From Wandonia haliotis (GTDB taxonomy: Bacteria; Bacteroidota; Bacteroidia; Flavobacteriales_D; Crocinitomicaceae): 64,000 nt of DNA. Shown one piece after another: positions 7,611-15,722 of the stretch; position 1 is the stretch's first letter; every line of letters starts with the position of its first letter. A model generated the notes under the pieces. The model saw only the letters and a list, made by a program, of their open reading frames with translations. It did not search any database and was not told where the DNA came from. The DNA is taken from contig NZ_BAAAFH010000003.1 in the NCBI RefSeq assembly GCF_039523435.1, positions 434,001 through 498,000 of the forward strand, in the 5' to 3' direction. The position numbers and the translations under genes are program-made.

Positions 7611-8175
7611 TGTTACCCGTGATCCTACATGGAATAGTATCACCCAATCCACAACAGACTCCACGAGCAGTAAACGAAATAGACAACTGTATCATGGTCT
7701 GTCTGTCGAATTACTGGGCCCGGCATTTATGTCCTCAGTAGGGTACAATTTAGAATACGAAATCAATCAGCGTCTTTTACTACAGTTTGACTTTCGAGCA
7801 GCCGGACATGTAGGCTATTTTACCAGAGGTTGGTCTATTGGCCCTTCGCTTAATCAATCCGTCGTTTTGTTTGGTAAAAACCCTAAGCTGAAATTAGGAT
7901 TATCCGAAGGTATCGTTTTTAACATGCCAAGTATTAATGGCAGGTTTAACAGTTGGGTACCCTGGGACAGACCTCCGCGGATGATGTATTATTTTTCAGC
8001 AAACATCGGTTGTGAAATCACAGTGGTTAAAGGCCTTTTTTACATCACTCCTGAAGTGAATTTTTCACTACTTAACAAGATGGGATACACAGTTGATGAC
8101 AATATGAATATAATAGAAATCACAAGGCTCCATTTTTTACCGTCTTGTGGAATTGACTTTAAATTTAGACTATGA
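7516..8175 (+). CDS. Predicted outer-membrane barrel protein, family A copy 1
   Basis: 219 residues. The leader MKSVQSIFLLVGVVSLGARA is a signal peptide, followed by the QQNDGRGLGVDS block shared with two other genes here. The mature part alternates aromatic and small residues (SVGYNLEYEINQRLLLQFDF, GCEITVVKGLFYITPEV) and ends DFKFRL, typical of an 8-stranded barrel closing on a terminal aromatic pattern. From codon 35 on it is almost identical to the gene at 13720, which has another leader. It overlaps the next gene by ATGA. No function can be assigned. Confidence 0.75.
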   Translation: MKSVQSIFLLVGVVSLGARAQQNDGRGLGVDSVTRDPTWNSITQSTTDSTSSKRNRQLYHGLSVELLGPAFMSSVGYNLEYEINQRLLLQFDFRAAGHVGYFTRGWSIGPSLNQSVVLFGKNPKLKLGLSEGIVFNMPSINGRFNSWVPWDRPPRMMYYFSANIGCEITVVKGLFYITPEVNFSLLNKMGYTVDDNMNIIEITRLHFLPSCGIDFKFRL

Positions 8176-8810
8176 AAAAGGTTATTTTCTTATGTCTCTG
8201 TATAGCCACTATGACTCACTTAGTATGTGGTCAGACAAACAATAAGTTACATTCAACACCTAGTTTTGGAAAGACAGGTAAAGACACATTATACCGTCAA
8301 GGATCTAAGGTACTTCATGGTGTTTACATCGAGGCTCTTGGTAAGAATCCACTCTGGTATTCTATGGGGTACGAATGGACGAAAAAATTTCCAAAAAAAC
8401 ACGGAGTCGGAGTAACAACGGGAATTGGTTTCAACCCTATTAAAAAAAGATTTCTAAATCTTCACCTGGGACTTGGAGCATTTTATGAATATGGTAATCA
8501 ATTTGGTTTCAGAATAGGCTCCTACCTTGGTTACAATACAACTCCCGTAATGTATACTGATGCATTAAGTGAAACAATGGTCTATTCTGATATGCCATAT
8601 ATCCATGCAATGAGTTTGGTTCCCAACCTATCATTTTTTTACCGAACAAAAAATGATAATTGGCAATTTATACTTTCAGGAGCAACCTATTGGGAAACTA
8701 CCCAAATAAAAATTTCCGCTACCTCTGTGAAATGGCTGAACACACTTTCCTTTTCTACCATTTTTCCCGGAATCACGGTGAAGTATAACTTTAAAACAAT
8801 TGAAAAATGA
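8172..8810 (+). CDS. Predicted outer-membrane protein, family B copy 1
   Basis: 212 residues with a signal peptide ending near VCGQ and a mature domain rich in aromatic beta-strand patterns (YSMGYEWTKKF, GLGAFYEYGNQFGFRIGSYL). The last strand is ITVKYNF, a usual barrel end. It is the paralogue of 14334-14975 and also related in plan to family D (LHGVYIEALGKN against FRGVYLE). It starts inside the stop of the previous gene (ATGA) and ends inside the start of the next, so translation is coupled. Function unknown; probably a surface-exposed barrel. Confidence 0.73.
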   Translation: MKKVIFLCLCIATMTHLVCGQTNNKLHSTPSFGKTGKDTLYRQGSKVLHGVYIEALGKNPLWYSMGYEWTKKFPKKHGVGVTTGIGFNPIKKRFLNLHLGLGAFYEYGNQFGFRIGSYLGYNTTPVMYTDALSETMVYSDMPYIHAMSLVPNLSFFYRTKNDNWQFILSGATYWETTQIKISATSVKWLNTLSFSTIFPGITVKYNFKTIEK

Positions 8811-9082
8811 ATATAAAATACTTATTAACAACAATATACCTATTTTATTTTGGTTGCAATCACTTGATTATGGCTCAGGTAGTAGATCCAACATGGAAAA
8901 ACTATATCCCAAATTATAGCTTTGAAACAGTTTTTGATCTCTACCCATATAACCCAGCTTCAGGATCAAATGATTACTGTTTTAGTTCTGGACAAATTGG
9001 TGATTACGAAAACTGGATCAAACCGTATTGGGAAGAAATCGACCGTTTGAAACAACAGGTGCAAGAACTCCTAAATAAATAA
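8807..9082 (+). pseudogene. Chimeric remnant: T9SS-protein start fused to tail-fibre end
   Basis: 91 codons. Residues 1-75 match the start of the large secreted protein at 9802 (VVDPTWKNYIPNYSFE here, IIDPTWKNLVPNYSFE there, then a Tyr/Asn/Pro-rich stretch). At YWEEIDRLKQ the sequence switches to the last 16 residues of the tail-fibre gene at 6257. The breakpoint is at 9030, where the 153-bp duplicated block begins. It keeps a signal peptide and ATGA overlap with the gene before it, so it may still be translated as a small secreted peptide, but it is a recombination product rather than a complete gene. Confidence 0.85.
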
Positions 9083-9182
9083 TTATTATGAAATCTGTTC
9101 AATATGTTTTTTTGTTGGTTGGTGTTGTTAGTCTCGGAGCGAGGGCACAGCAAAATGATGGTAGGGGATTGGGTGTCGATTC
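9030..9182 (+). repeat. Duplicated junction block, copy 2
   Basis: Second copy of the block at 7458-7610. Its left edge is the breakpoint of the chimeric ORF; its right edge is where the two leader-bearing genes diverge (near GATTC at 9178-9182). Confidence 0.9.
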
Positions 9183-9805
9183 GTTGATTAGGGAATCCAA
9201 AAAGGAAGTTTTTCGTGGCGTCTATTTAGAGTCTTCGGACAGGATGACAGAAAAGAACCAGGATTCTATACAGGATAAAATTCTTGAATCTCATGGCTTT
9301 TTTGGAGAGTTCATGGGTAGGAACATTGTCTACTCATTGGGATACGAATACACCTTTCAAAAGANNNNNNNNNNNNNNNNNNNNNNNNNNNNNNNNNNNN
9401 NNNNNNNNNNNNNNNNNNNNNNNNNNNNNNNNNNNNNNNNNNNNNNNNNNNNNNNNNNNNNNNNNNNNNNNNNNNNNNNNNNNNNNNNNNNNNNNNNNTA
9501 CTTTTTACGAATATGGAACTAGATTCGGACCACGTATTAGTTTGGCGTTCGCAGCCGGTATCAATCCTATAATGTCAACCGGTAAGTTAAACTACTTGCC
9601 TTACGCAGACTTACCTCCGGTCGTTGTATTAATTCCTTCCGGTTCTTTTGGAATGTTCTATAGAACAAAAAACAATAGGTTCTACTTTTCAATCAGCGGT
9701 TACATAATGTATCGCCACTCCATTTATAAGGAGCGGAAAAGTAGCCGTTTATCCCCATGGATGGGTTGTTCAGTTAAGTATAATTTTAAATTCAGAGTAA
9801 AATGA
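9088..9805 (+). CDS. Predicted outer-membrane protein, family D copy 1, interrupted by assembly gap
   Basis: The frame from ATG 9088 is open into the N run (leader MKSVQYVFLLVGVV, QQNDGRGLGVDS block, then ESHGFFGEFMGRNIVYSLGY). The part after the gap (FYEYGTRFGPRISLAFAAGI to VKYNFKFRVK) lies in another frame. Both parts align to the intact gene at 14972, where the missing piece is 91 nt. A gap of 91 nt would join the frames exactly; 134 N does not. I therefore treat this as one intact gene with a wrongly sized gap. It overlaps the next gene by ATGA. Confidence 0.8.
9127..9182 (+). repeat. 56-bp leader block identical to 13148-13203
   Basis: By eye this block is identical at all 56 positions to 13148-13203 and differs at two positions from 7555-7610. 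It encodes VSLGARAQQNDGRGLGVDS, across the end of the signal peptide and the mature N-terminus. The flanking sequence differs between the genes. Confidence 0.85.
9365..9498. other. Assembly gap (134 N)
   Basis: Unresolved bases inside a gene with near-identical paralogues about 6 kb downstream. The intact paralogue predicts 91 bases here, so the N count is probably an estimate. Confidence 0.99.
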
Positions 9806-11964
9806 AGCAGTTCTTATTTTTTCTCATGATACTAAGTTTAAATTCAAGCTATAGTCAGATAATAGATCCAACATGGAAAAACCTAGTGCCAAACTACAGT
9901 TTTGAAGTAGTAACAGAAGATTATCCAAACAACCCTAATGGAGGGGTTGGCCCATCAGGAGACCCTGACTATTATTGCTATGATGACGGTGGATATGAAT
10001 GGATTGGCACTTATTGGCAAGAGGTTTACGAATGGACACATCCACTTAGGAAGAGTGTGTTTTGTGGATGGAGTCGCCCCCCTGTAGGAACAGCAAACGT
10101 TCTACGAAACGGAGCTGTATGGTCTACGCATGCCAGAAGTGGAATAAACAGGGGAAACGGTACCAATGGGGAGTTTTTGGTTGTCCCATTATGGCACGGA
10201 GGTTTAGAAACAGGTAAAATTTATTTCATTGAAACTTTTAGAAGAGGGAATGGAACATCAAACGTCTACTTTTCTAACGGGCAAACAAGGCAATGTGGTA
10301 ATAATAAAGATGTTGAATCACCATCTGGCGGGGTGCTGTTAAAATCATTTAGTGCAAATTCTGGGGATAACTGGACCAGAACAAAACACTATTACTCCTC
10401 TTTTTTCGATTTGGACTGGATGACACTGGGTGTGAACGGCGATCCCGGCGATGGCACCGGAGGTGGTGATTGGGATGACATCCGCATCTACGAAGTACAA
10501 CCCAATGGGTGCCGGGATAACTGGTACTTTGACAATACCGTGTTCAATTACCCAACGGAATTTTTTCAGGCAGGAAACAACATTTATGTTGGCAAAGGGA
10601 TGGACCCCGAGGATGGTATTAACCATATCGCGGGTGAAGTCCGTATTCTCAATGGCTCGCATGCCATCCTGCAAGCCGGAAACCAGGTGATTCTCGGGGA
10701 CGGTTTTACTATGGAACCCGGCGGCTCGCGTCTGCTGGTCGAAAACCAACCCTGTAGCGACGGGTTATGCCCGAACACCATTTCCTTTACCGACCAGCTA
10801 ATCTGTGACCAGCCCGGCAAGCTGATCGGAGATAGCAACGTAGACTACTGGGGTACTTCCGTTTCCTGGTCTCCCGCTGACCATTTAGACGATCCCACGA
10901 GTGCCAATCCCTATTTTACCACACCTGCCGGTGCGGGGGTCGTTGATTACACGGTAACGGTAAACTATACCTGCGATACAGGGTTTGAGTATACGCAATC
11001 ATTTCCCGTTACCGTACAGTATTCAAACAGCTCCGACCTTACAGCAAGTATCAGCGTTACAAACACCGATGAGGGTACGGAACATTTCACGGCTGATTTT
11101 TCCATTTCTGAAGGGGTAACAGAGATAACCATTAACCAACTGGGCATGCCTTTTTATAGCGAGACTTTCTATAGAGGAGTCGATTTCTCGGGGACAACCT
11201 TCCATTGGGAAATGCCTGATGGATGGCTGACCGGATCCTGTCAGGATTCCTACTTTTCGGTCGAAGCGGTAAACGGGTGCTCCGATGCATCGCAGACTAT
11301 CCAGTTGCCATGGGAAAAGGATTACCAGGGTATTATCGAATTTGAACATCAGTGGGATCCGGAACATGCGCCCAATTGTTGTGTCATCAATATGTATGAT
11401 GGTTTCTGTTTCTATACTGAATTTGCCGACAGCTATGAGTTGGCGGTGTTCGGTCCATCAGGCAGTATCAGTCCCATACATACAAGTTCCGGAGCCATAA
11501 CCTCCAATACGATGTGTATCTGGAACGGTGAGGGGTTGGATCCGTATTATTACGATAATTTCGCATATCCGCAGTCCTATAGCCTTACACTCTATAACGT
11601 ATGCGGACAGGAGTTGTACAAACACGGTTATGTGGTTGTTACCACGGGCACCAAATCTGCAAACGGTAACCAGGGGCTTCCATCCAAGGGAGAAAAATAC
11701 GAGCGCGAAATACAGGAGCTAACTTCCGGTAATGAACGCCTTCTGCTGTTCCCCAACCCCAACAAAGGAAGCTTTCAGGTGCAATTACCCGCATTTGAAA
11801 CCCCGGGGACACTTCAGGTACGTGATTTCACAGGGCGTATTATTTATGAGGAAATGCCCGAAACAACAGAAGTTACCTGCGAACTGAATGCAGCGGCAGG
11901 AACTTATTTCCTTCACTGGCAAAATGACAACAAAAACGAAGTGATACGGTTTGTAATAGAATAA
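9802..11964 (+). CDS. Large secreted protein with T9SS C-terminal sorting domain
   Basis: 720 residues. A signal peptide (to about residue 18, NSSYSQ) leads into a domain starting DPTWKNLVPNYSFE, the usual opening of Bacteroidota secreted proteins with a jelly-roll-like module. A short linker module follows (NNIYVGKGMDPEDG, QVILGDGFTMEPGG), then PKD/Ig-like stretches, and a type A T9SS sorting domain (about 645-720: LLLFPNPNKGSFQV, TFTGRI-like turn, AGTYFLHW). The first 210 codons are AT-rich and the rest is clearly GC-richer, so the gene looks mosaic. It is exported, cut and probably attached to the cell surface; its ligand is unknown. Confidence 0.85.
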   Translation: MKQFLFFLMILSLNSSYSQIIDPTWKNLVPNYSFEVVTEDYPNNPNGGVGPSGDPDYYCYDDGGYEWIGTYWQEVYEWTHPLRKSVFCGWSRPPVGTANVLRNGAVWSTHARSGINRGNGTNGEFLVVPLWHGGLETGKIYFIETFRRGNGTSNVYFSNGQTRQCGNNKDVESPSGGVLLKSFSANSGDNWTRTKHYYSSFFDLDWMTLGVNGDPGDGTGGGDWDDIRIYEVQPNGCRDNWYFDNTVFNYPTEFFQAGNNIYVGKGMDPEDGINHIAGEVRILNGSHAILQAGNQVILGDGFTMEPGGSRLLVENQPCSDGLCPNTISFTDQLICDQPGKLIGDSNVDYWGTSVSWSPADHLDDPTSANPYFTTPAGAGVVDYTVTVNYTCDTGFEYTQSFPVTVQYSNSSDLTASISVTNTDEGTEHFTADFSISEGVTEITINQLGMPFYSETFYRGVDFSGTTFHWEMPDGWLTGSCQDSYFSVEAVNGCSDASQTIQLPWEKDYQGIIEFEHQWDPEHAPNCCVINMYDGFCFYTEFADSYELAVFGPSGSISPIHTSSGAITSNTMCIWNGEGLDPYYYDNFAYPQSYSLTLYNVCGQELYKHGYVVVTTGTKSANGNQGLPSKGEKYEREIQELTSGNERLLLFPNPNKGSFQVQLPAFETPGTLQVRDFTGRIIYEEMPETTEVTCELNAAAGTYFLHWQNDNKNEVIRFVIE

Positions 11965-11994
11965 ATACTTCTTGTGTAAAACTGAAAATAAGAT

Positions 11995-12359
11995 ATGATA
12001 CGGACTGGTTTTTTTCTTATTCTATTTCTATCAGGCTGTAATAAAGAACCGGCATTGCCGGTTCTTTACACTCAAGGTACAGGAGTGACGAATATCCTTG
12101 GGCAGCTATAGAGAATAATCAGGATGCCAATCGAAGTGGTTTTTCAGCTTTTCCAAGTGAATCATTTTCAACAATGTATGGAGGTGCAATTGCATTTGGA
12201 GGGATATCTCATCAAGCTATGTGGTGGAGTTCCAGTCAAGTTGATTCTGAAAGCTCTTGGAGTTATAATATTGTACAAAATAGTACTGAAATAGTAATGC
12301 ATCAATACTCTGGTAATAACACTAATCTAAGATCTATTCGTTGCATTAAAGAATAATTT
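11995..12359 (+). pseudogene. Remnant of a FISUMP-domain lipoprotein with internal deletion
   Basis: ATG at 11995 opens 38 codons: a lipoprotein signal with lipobox LSGC, then NKEPALPV and TGVTNI, as in lipoproteins carrying Fib_succ_major paralogous (FISUMP) domains. The frame stops at 12109. In another frame, open from before 12081 to the stop at 12357, is a FISUMP C-terminal piece: NRSGFSAFPS, YGGAIAFGG, MWWSSSQ, SIRCIKE. Start and end of one gene class are thus present while the middle is gone and the frame is broken. A perfect hairpin lies inside the first piece. The family call rests on memory of the motifs. Confidence 0.7.
12043..12067 (+). terminator. Perfect 12-bp inverted repeat, probable terminator
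   Basis: AAAGAACCGGCA and TGCCGGTTCTTT are exact inverted repeats separated by one base, 79 nt after the large T9SS gene's stop. The trailing T run is short (TTT then ACA). It lies within the small lipoprotein remnant. Confidence 0.55.
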
Positions 12360-12370
12360 ATACCAAAAAA

Positions 12371-13084
12371 ATGAAATATTTAATCAGAAAGAAATATCTG
12401 ACAGTTCTATTCCTGTTCTTTATTGCTTCAGCTGTTTTCTCTCAATCTTCATTATCTATTTTTGGGGGAATAAATCTATCGTCGCGTACACCTGAAAGAG
12501 TATACTGGGAACACAAAACTACATTCGGATACAATTTAGGAGGACTCTATGAATATAGTTTTACTGACTATTTCGCATTATCGGGAGGTCTTGAAACCAA
12601 CACAAGGGGAAGTGCCTTTTTTGTAATGGTCTGGCATCCTACTTTCCCTGATAATTACATCAGCTTCGATTTAACTGCTCAACGAAAGGTTCAATATCTT
12701 GATCTTCCTATCTATGCAAAGTTTTACATGCATCTTTCTCCAAAAGTAAATTTATTTGGTGCAATAGGTCCGTTTGTTGGAATTGCTCTCTTTGGCATGT
12801 ATGATAGAATTTACTTTGAGTCAGATGACCTTGATTCTTATCCAAAAACAAAGTTGGAATATGTCAAAGGACGAGACCTTGCCAAACCAAGATGGGAAGC
12901 CGGAATAAATTATAGAATTGGAATAGAGTATATGAAATTTACATTTAGTGCAGCCTATTCCATGGGGTTGGTTAATCATGCAGAAGAATATTATAATCCA
13001 ACTTATGCCCTAAATGTTGAAAGAGTAAACCAATGGGCTATACAATTTAGTTTGGGGTATCGGTTTTCATTTGAGAAAAAATGA
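12371..13084 (+). CDS. Outer-membrane beta-barrel protein (PorT-like)
   Basis: 237 residues with a signal peptide (to about residue 25, AVFSQ) and a barrel pattern typical of the Bacteroidota outer-membrane beta-barrel families: SIFGGINLSS, FGYNLGGLYEYSFTDYFALS, VQYLDLPIYAKFY, FGAIGPFVGIALFG and a final strand FSLGYRFSF. YLDLPIYAK is shared with PorT-type barrels. It is not close to families A, B or D around it and follows the lipoprotein remnant by only 12 nt. The next barrel gene starts 24 nt downstream, so they may share a transcript. Function unknown. Confidence 0.75.
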   Translation: MKYLIRKKYLTVLFLFFIASAVFSQSSLSIFGGINLSSRTPERVYWEHKTTFGYNLGGLYEYSFTDYFALSGGLETNTRGSAFFVMVWHPTFPDNYISFDLTAQRKVQYLDLPIYAKFYMHLSPKVNLFGAIGPFVGIALFGMYDRIYFESDDLDSYPKTKLEYVKGRDLAKPRWEAGINYRIGIEYMKFTFSAAYSMGLVNHAEEYYNPTYALNVERVNQWAIQFSLGYRFSFEKK

Positions 13085-13108
13085 GTTAAATCAATTGATT
13101 AGACGGTT

Positions 13109-13723
13109 ATGAAAATTATTCAATCTATACTTTTCCTGATCGGTATGGTTAGTCTCGGAGCGAGGGCACAGCAAAATGATGGTAGGGGATTGGGTGTCGA
13201 TTCAGTAAGCATGGAACCCAAAAAAGAGACCTTTCAGGGTGTCTATTTAGAGTTTTTAGGCCGAAATCTGACCTATGCTGTAGGCTATGAATTTGTCTCT
13301 AAAAAAGGGAAAAATGCGTTTGGGATAGGAGTCGGTGCCCGGTATCTATATCAATCTGTTGCTGGCAAAAAGTTCTCTAACTTTTCGTTGAGTGTTTCCC
13401 CATTCTATGAATACGGCAACAGCTTCGGACTTCGTACGGGAATCAGTCTCGCAATGGATAGTAATCCCATTGTGTATTCCAATAAACTGGATTACTTACA
13501 CCCCGCTGACCAACCCTATTATCTCAGTCTGTTCCCTTCCTATTTTCTGGGAGCTTTCTATCGAACAAAAAAGCAGCGTTTTCAGATTATTCTTTACGGA
13601 CAGGTCTATACATGGATTGTTAGAAGAAAGAGGGAGGTTGGTGTAAAGTGGAAACCTTACGTAACTATTAGTCCCTTGGTGGGATTGACCGTAAAGTATA
13701 ACTTTAAAAACAGAACGAAATGA
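13109..13723 (+). CDS. Predicted outer-membrane protein, family D copy 2
   Basis: 204 residues. The leader (MKIIQSILFLIGMVSLGARA) ends in the shared 56-bp block, then KKETFQGVYLEFLGRNLTYAVGY parallels KKEVFRGVYLE of the gene at 9088. Barrel-like strands follow (PFYEYGNSFGLRTGISLA, SYFLGAFYRTKKQRFQIIL) and it ends GLTVKYNFKNRTK. It lacks the DSIQDK...ESHGFFGEFMG insert found in the other two family D copies. It overlaps the next gene by ATGA. Function unknown. Confidence 0.73.
   Translation: MKIIQSILFLIGMVSLGARAQQNDGRGLGVDSVSMEPKKETFQGVYLEFLGRNLTYAVGYEFVSKKGKNAFGIGVGARYLYQSVAGKKFSNFSLSVSPFYEYGNSFGLRTGISLAMDSNPIVYSNKLDYLHPADQPYYLSLFPSYFLGAFYRTKKQRFQIILYGQVYTWIVRRKREVGVKWKPYVTISPLVGLTVKYNFKNRTK
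13148..13203 (+). repeat. 56-bp leader block, identical to 9127-9182
   Basis: Third genomic copy of the VSLGARAQQNDGRGLGVDS block. It is identical in DNA to 9127-9182 although the 39 bases of coding sequence before it differ at many positions, which points to recent exchange rather than slow inheritance. Confidence 0.85.
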
Positions 13724-14337
13724 AACAATTTATAATCGTAGTTATACTCATGATTTCTCTGCCTGTTTACAGCCAGATTCAGGATCCTACATGGAATAGT
13801 ATCACACAATCCACAACAGACTCCACGAGCAGTAAACGAAATAGACAACTATATCATGGTCTGTCTGTCGAATTACTGGGCCCTGCATTTATGTCCTCGG
13901 TAGGGTACAATTTAGAATACGAAATCAATCAGCGTCTTTTACTACAGTTTGACTTTCGAGCAGCCGGACATGTAGGCTATTTTACCAGAGGTTGGTCTAT
14001 TGGCCCTTCGCTTAATCAATCCGTCGTTTTGTTTGGTAAAAACCCTAAGCTGAAATTAGGATTATCCGAAGGTATCGTTTTTAACGTGCCAAGTATTAAT
14101 GGCAGGTTTAACAGTTGGGTACCCTGGGACAGACCTCCGCGGATGATGTATTATTTTTCAGGAAACATCGGTTGTGAAATCACAGTGGTTAAAGGCCTTT
14201 TTTACATCACTCCCGAAGTGAATTTTTCACTCCTTAACAAGATGGGATACACAGCTGATGACAATATGAATATAATAGAGATCACAAGACGCTATTTTTT
14301 ACCGTCTTGCGGGGTTGACTTCAAATTCAGATTATGA
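13720..14337 (+). CDS. Predicted outer-membrane barrel protein, family A copy 2
   Basis: 205 residues. The signal peptide (MKQFIIVVILMISLPVYSQ) is unrelated to that of copy 1 at 7516, but from DPTWNSITQ onward the two are nearly the same: about 20 base differences over 557 bp by eye, half of them in the last 50 bp. The breakpoint sits at the DPTW codons, a motif that also opens the mature parts of 8807 and 9802. ATGA overlaps join it to both neighbours. It is probably an outer-membrane barrel; no substrate can be proposed. Confidence 0.75.
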   Translation: MKQFIIVVILMISLPVYSQIQDPTWNSITQSTTDSTSSKRNRQLYHGLSVELLGPAFMSSVGYNLEYEINQRLLLQFDFRAAGHVGYFTRGWSIGPSLNQSVVLFGKNPKLKLGLSEGIVFNVPSINGRFNSWVPWDRPPRMMYYFSGNIGCEITVVKGLFYITPEVNFSLLNKMGYTADDNMNIIEITRRYFLPSCGVDFKFRL

Positions 14338-14975
14338 AAAAGATTCTTTTCTTACTTATCGGGATTAGCCTAATTCCCCATTTAGTCGGGAGTCAGTCAA
14401 ACCATATACCGGATTTAACACCTGGTTCAGGGAAGTCGGAAAAAGAAGACATTTTGTATCGACAAAAATCCCGATCACTTCACGGTGTTTATCTCGAGGC
14501 TCTTGGTAAGAATCCACTTTGGTATTCGATGGGGTACGAATGGACGAAAAAGTTTCCAAAGAAACACGGAGCCGGAGTAACAACAGGCATTGGTTTCAAT
14601 CCTATTAAAAAAAGATTTCTAAATCTTCACCTGGGAGTCGGAGGATTTTATGAATATGGTAATCAATTTGGCTTCAGAATAGGTTCCTACCTTGGTTATA
14701 ATGCAACTCCCATCATGTATACGGACGCATTACATGAAACAATGGTCTATTCTGATATGCCGTATATCCATGCAGTGAGTTTGGTTCCCAACCTATCCTT
14801 TTTTTACAGAACAAAAAATGATAACTGGCAATTTCTACTTTCAGGAGTAACCTATTGGGAAGCTACTCAGATAAGAACTTCTGATTTTTCTGTGAAGTGG
14901 TTAAGCAACCCTCCTTTTTCCACTATTTTTCCGGGTATAACGGTAAAGTATCATTTTAAAATAGTAGAAGAATGA
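14334..14975 (+). CDS. Predicted outer-membrane protein, family B copy 2
   Basis: 213 residues, paralogue of 8172-8810. The leader and the first 50 residues differ more (SNHIPDLTPGSGKSEKED), while EALGKNPLWYSMGYEWTK and the strands after it are almost unchanged. It ends ITVKYHFKIVEE. Signal peptide to about residue 20. The same gene order A-B is kept in both sets, so A and B were duplicated together. ATGA overlaps on both sides imply a fixed translation ratio. Function unknown. Confidence 0.73.
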   Translation: MKKILFLLIGISLIPHLVGSQSNHIPDLTPGSGKSEKEDILYRQKSRSLHGVYLEALGKNPLWYSMGYEWTKKFPKKHGAGVTTGIGFNPIKKRFLNLHLGVGGFYEYGNQFGFRIGSYLGYNATPIMYTDALHETMVYSDMPYIHAVSLVPNLSFFYRTKNDNWQFLLSGVTYWEATQIRTSDFSVKWLSNPPFSTIFPGITVKYHFKIVEE

Positions 14976-15616
14976 GTCTAAAACAATTGTTGATAGCCGT
15001 AGTATGCCTGATGCTTCTCCGTTCTGATCATTTACTAATGGCTCAGGTAGCAGATCCGCTAAGAACAAATCAAAGCATCAAGCACCCTGCCAATACAACC
15101 AGAATGCCTGGAGAGAACTTAGATTCTATACAAGACAAAACACTTGAATCTCATGGCTTTTTTGGAGAGTTCATGGGTAGGAACATTGTCTACTCATTGG
15201 GATACGAATACACCTTTCAAAAGAACAAACACGGAATTGGCGTCGGAATTGGAGCATCCGGAATGAAGCATTACGCTCCCGGAAAATCATATCCTAACTA
15301 TACATTCAGTCTTTCGCCTTTTTACGAATATGGAACTAGATTTGGACCACGAATTAGTTTGACGTTCGCAGCTGGTATCAATCCTATACTGTCAACCGGT
15401 AAGTTAAACTACTTGCCTTACGCAGACTTACCTCCGGTCGTTGTTGTAATGCCTTCCGGTTCTTTGGGAATGTTTTACAGGCCAAGAAACAATAGATTCC
15501 ATTTTTCAATTAGTGGTTACCTCATCTATCGCTACTCCATTTATAAAGAGCGAAAAAGTAGCCGTTTATCCCCCTGGGTGGGGTGTTCGGTAAAGTATAA
15601 TTTTAAATTCAGGTAA
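14972..15616 (+). CDS. Predicted outer-membrane protein, family D copy 3
   Basis: 214 residues. Its leader (HLLMAQVADP) resembles that of the chimeric ORF at 8807 (HLIMAQVVDP), not that of its closest mature-domain relative at 9088. From DSIQDKTLESHGFFGEFMG onward it matches the 9088 gene and supplies the 91 bases missing there (KHGIGVGIGASGMKHYAPG). It ends CSVKYNFKFR with a barrel-type last strand. It is the last gene of the second set; a 106-bp gap with no clear terminator follows. Function unknown. Confidence 0.74.
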   Translation: MSLKQLLIAVVCLMLLRSDHLLMAQVADPLRTNQSIKHPANTTRMPGENLDSIQDKTLESHGFFGEFMGRNIVYSLGYEYTFQKNKHGIGVGIGASGMKHYAPGKSYPNYTFSLSPFYEYGTRFGPRISLTFAAGINPILSTGKLNYLPYADLPPVVVVMPSGSLGMFYRPRNNRFHFSISGYLIYRYSIYKERKSSRLSPWVGCSVKYNFKFR

Positions 15617-15722
15617 TTAGTGGTCAATTGAGTTTGCCTGTTTTAGTTTTGTTACCTAACAGGGTTTTGCCATAATCTTTTTTCGTAACTTTCAGATTAT
15701 TAAAGATTAATTCATCCTGAAA

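Noticed and set aside
7458..9182. Insertion sequence or transposon behind the duplicated block
   Set aside because: No transposase, terminal inverted repeats or target-site duplications are found; duplication by homologous or short-similarity recombination explains the layout.
9284..9364. Possible separate start at 9284 for the post-gap barrel piece
   Set aside because: Before the gap this frame is out of register with the paralogue at 14972; only the part after the gap is real, so a single gene from 9088 is the better model.
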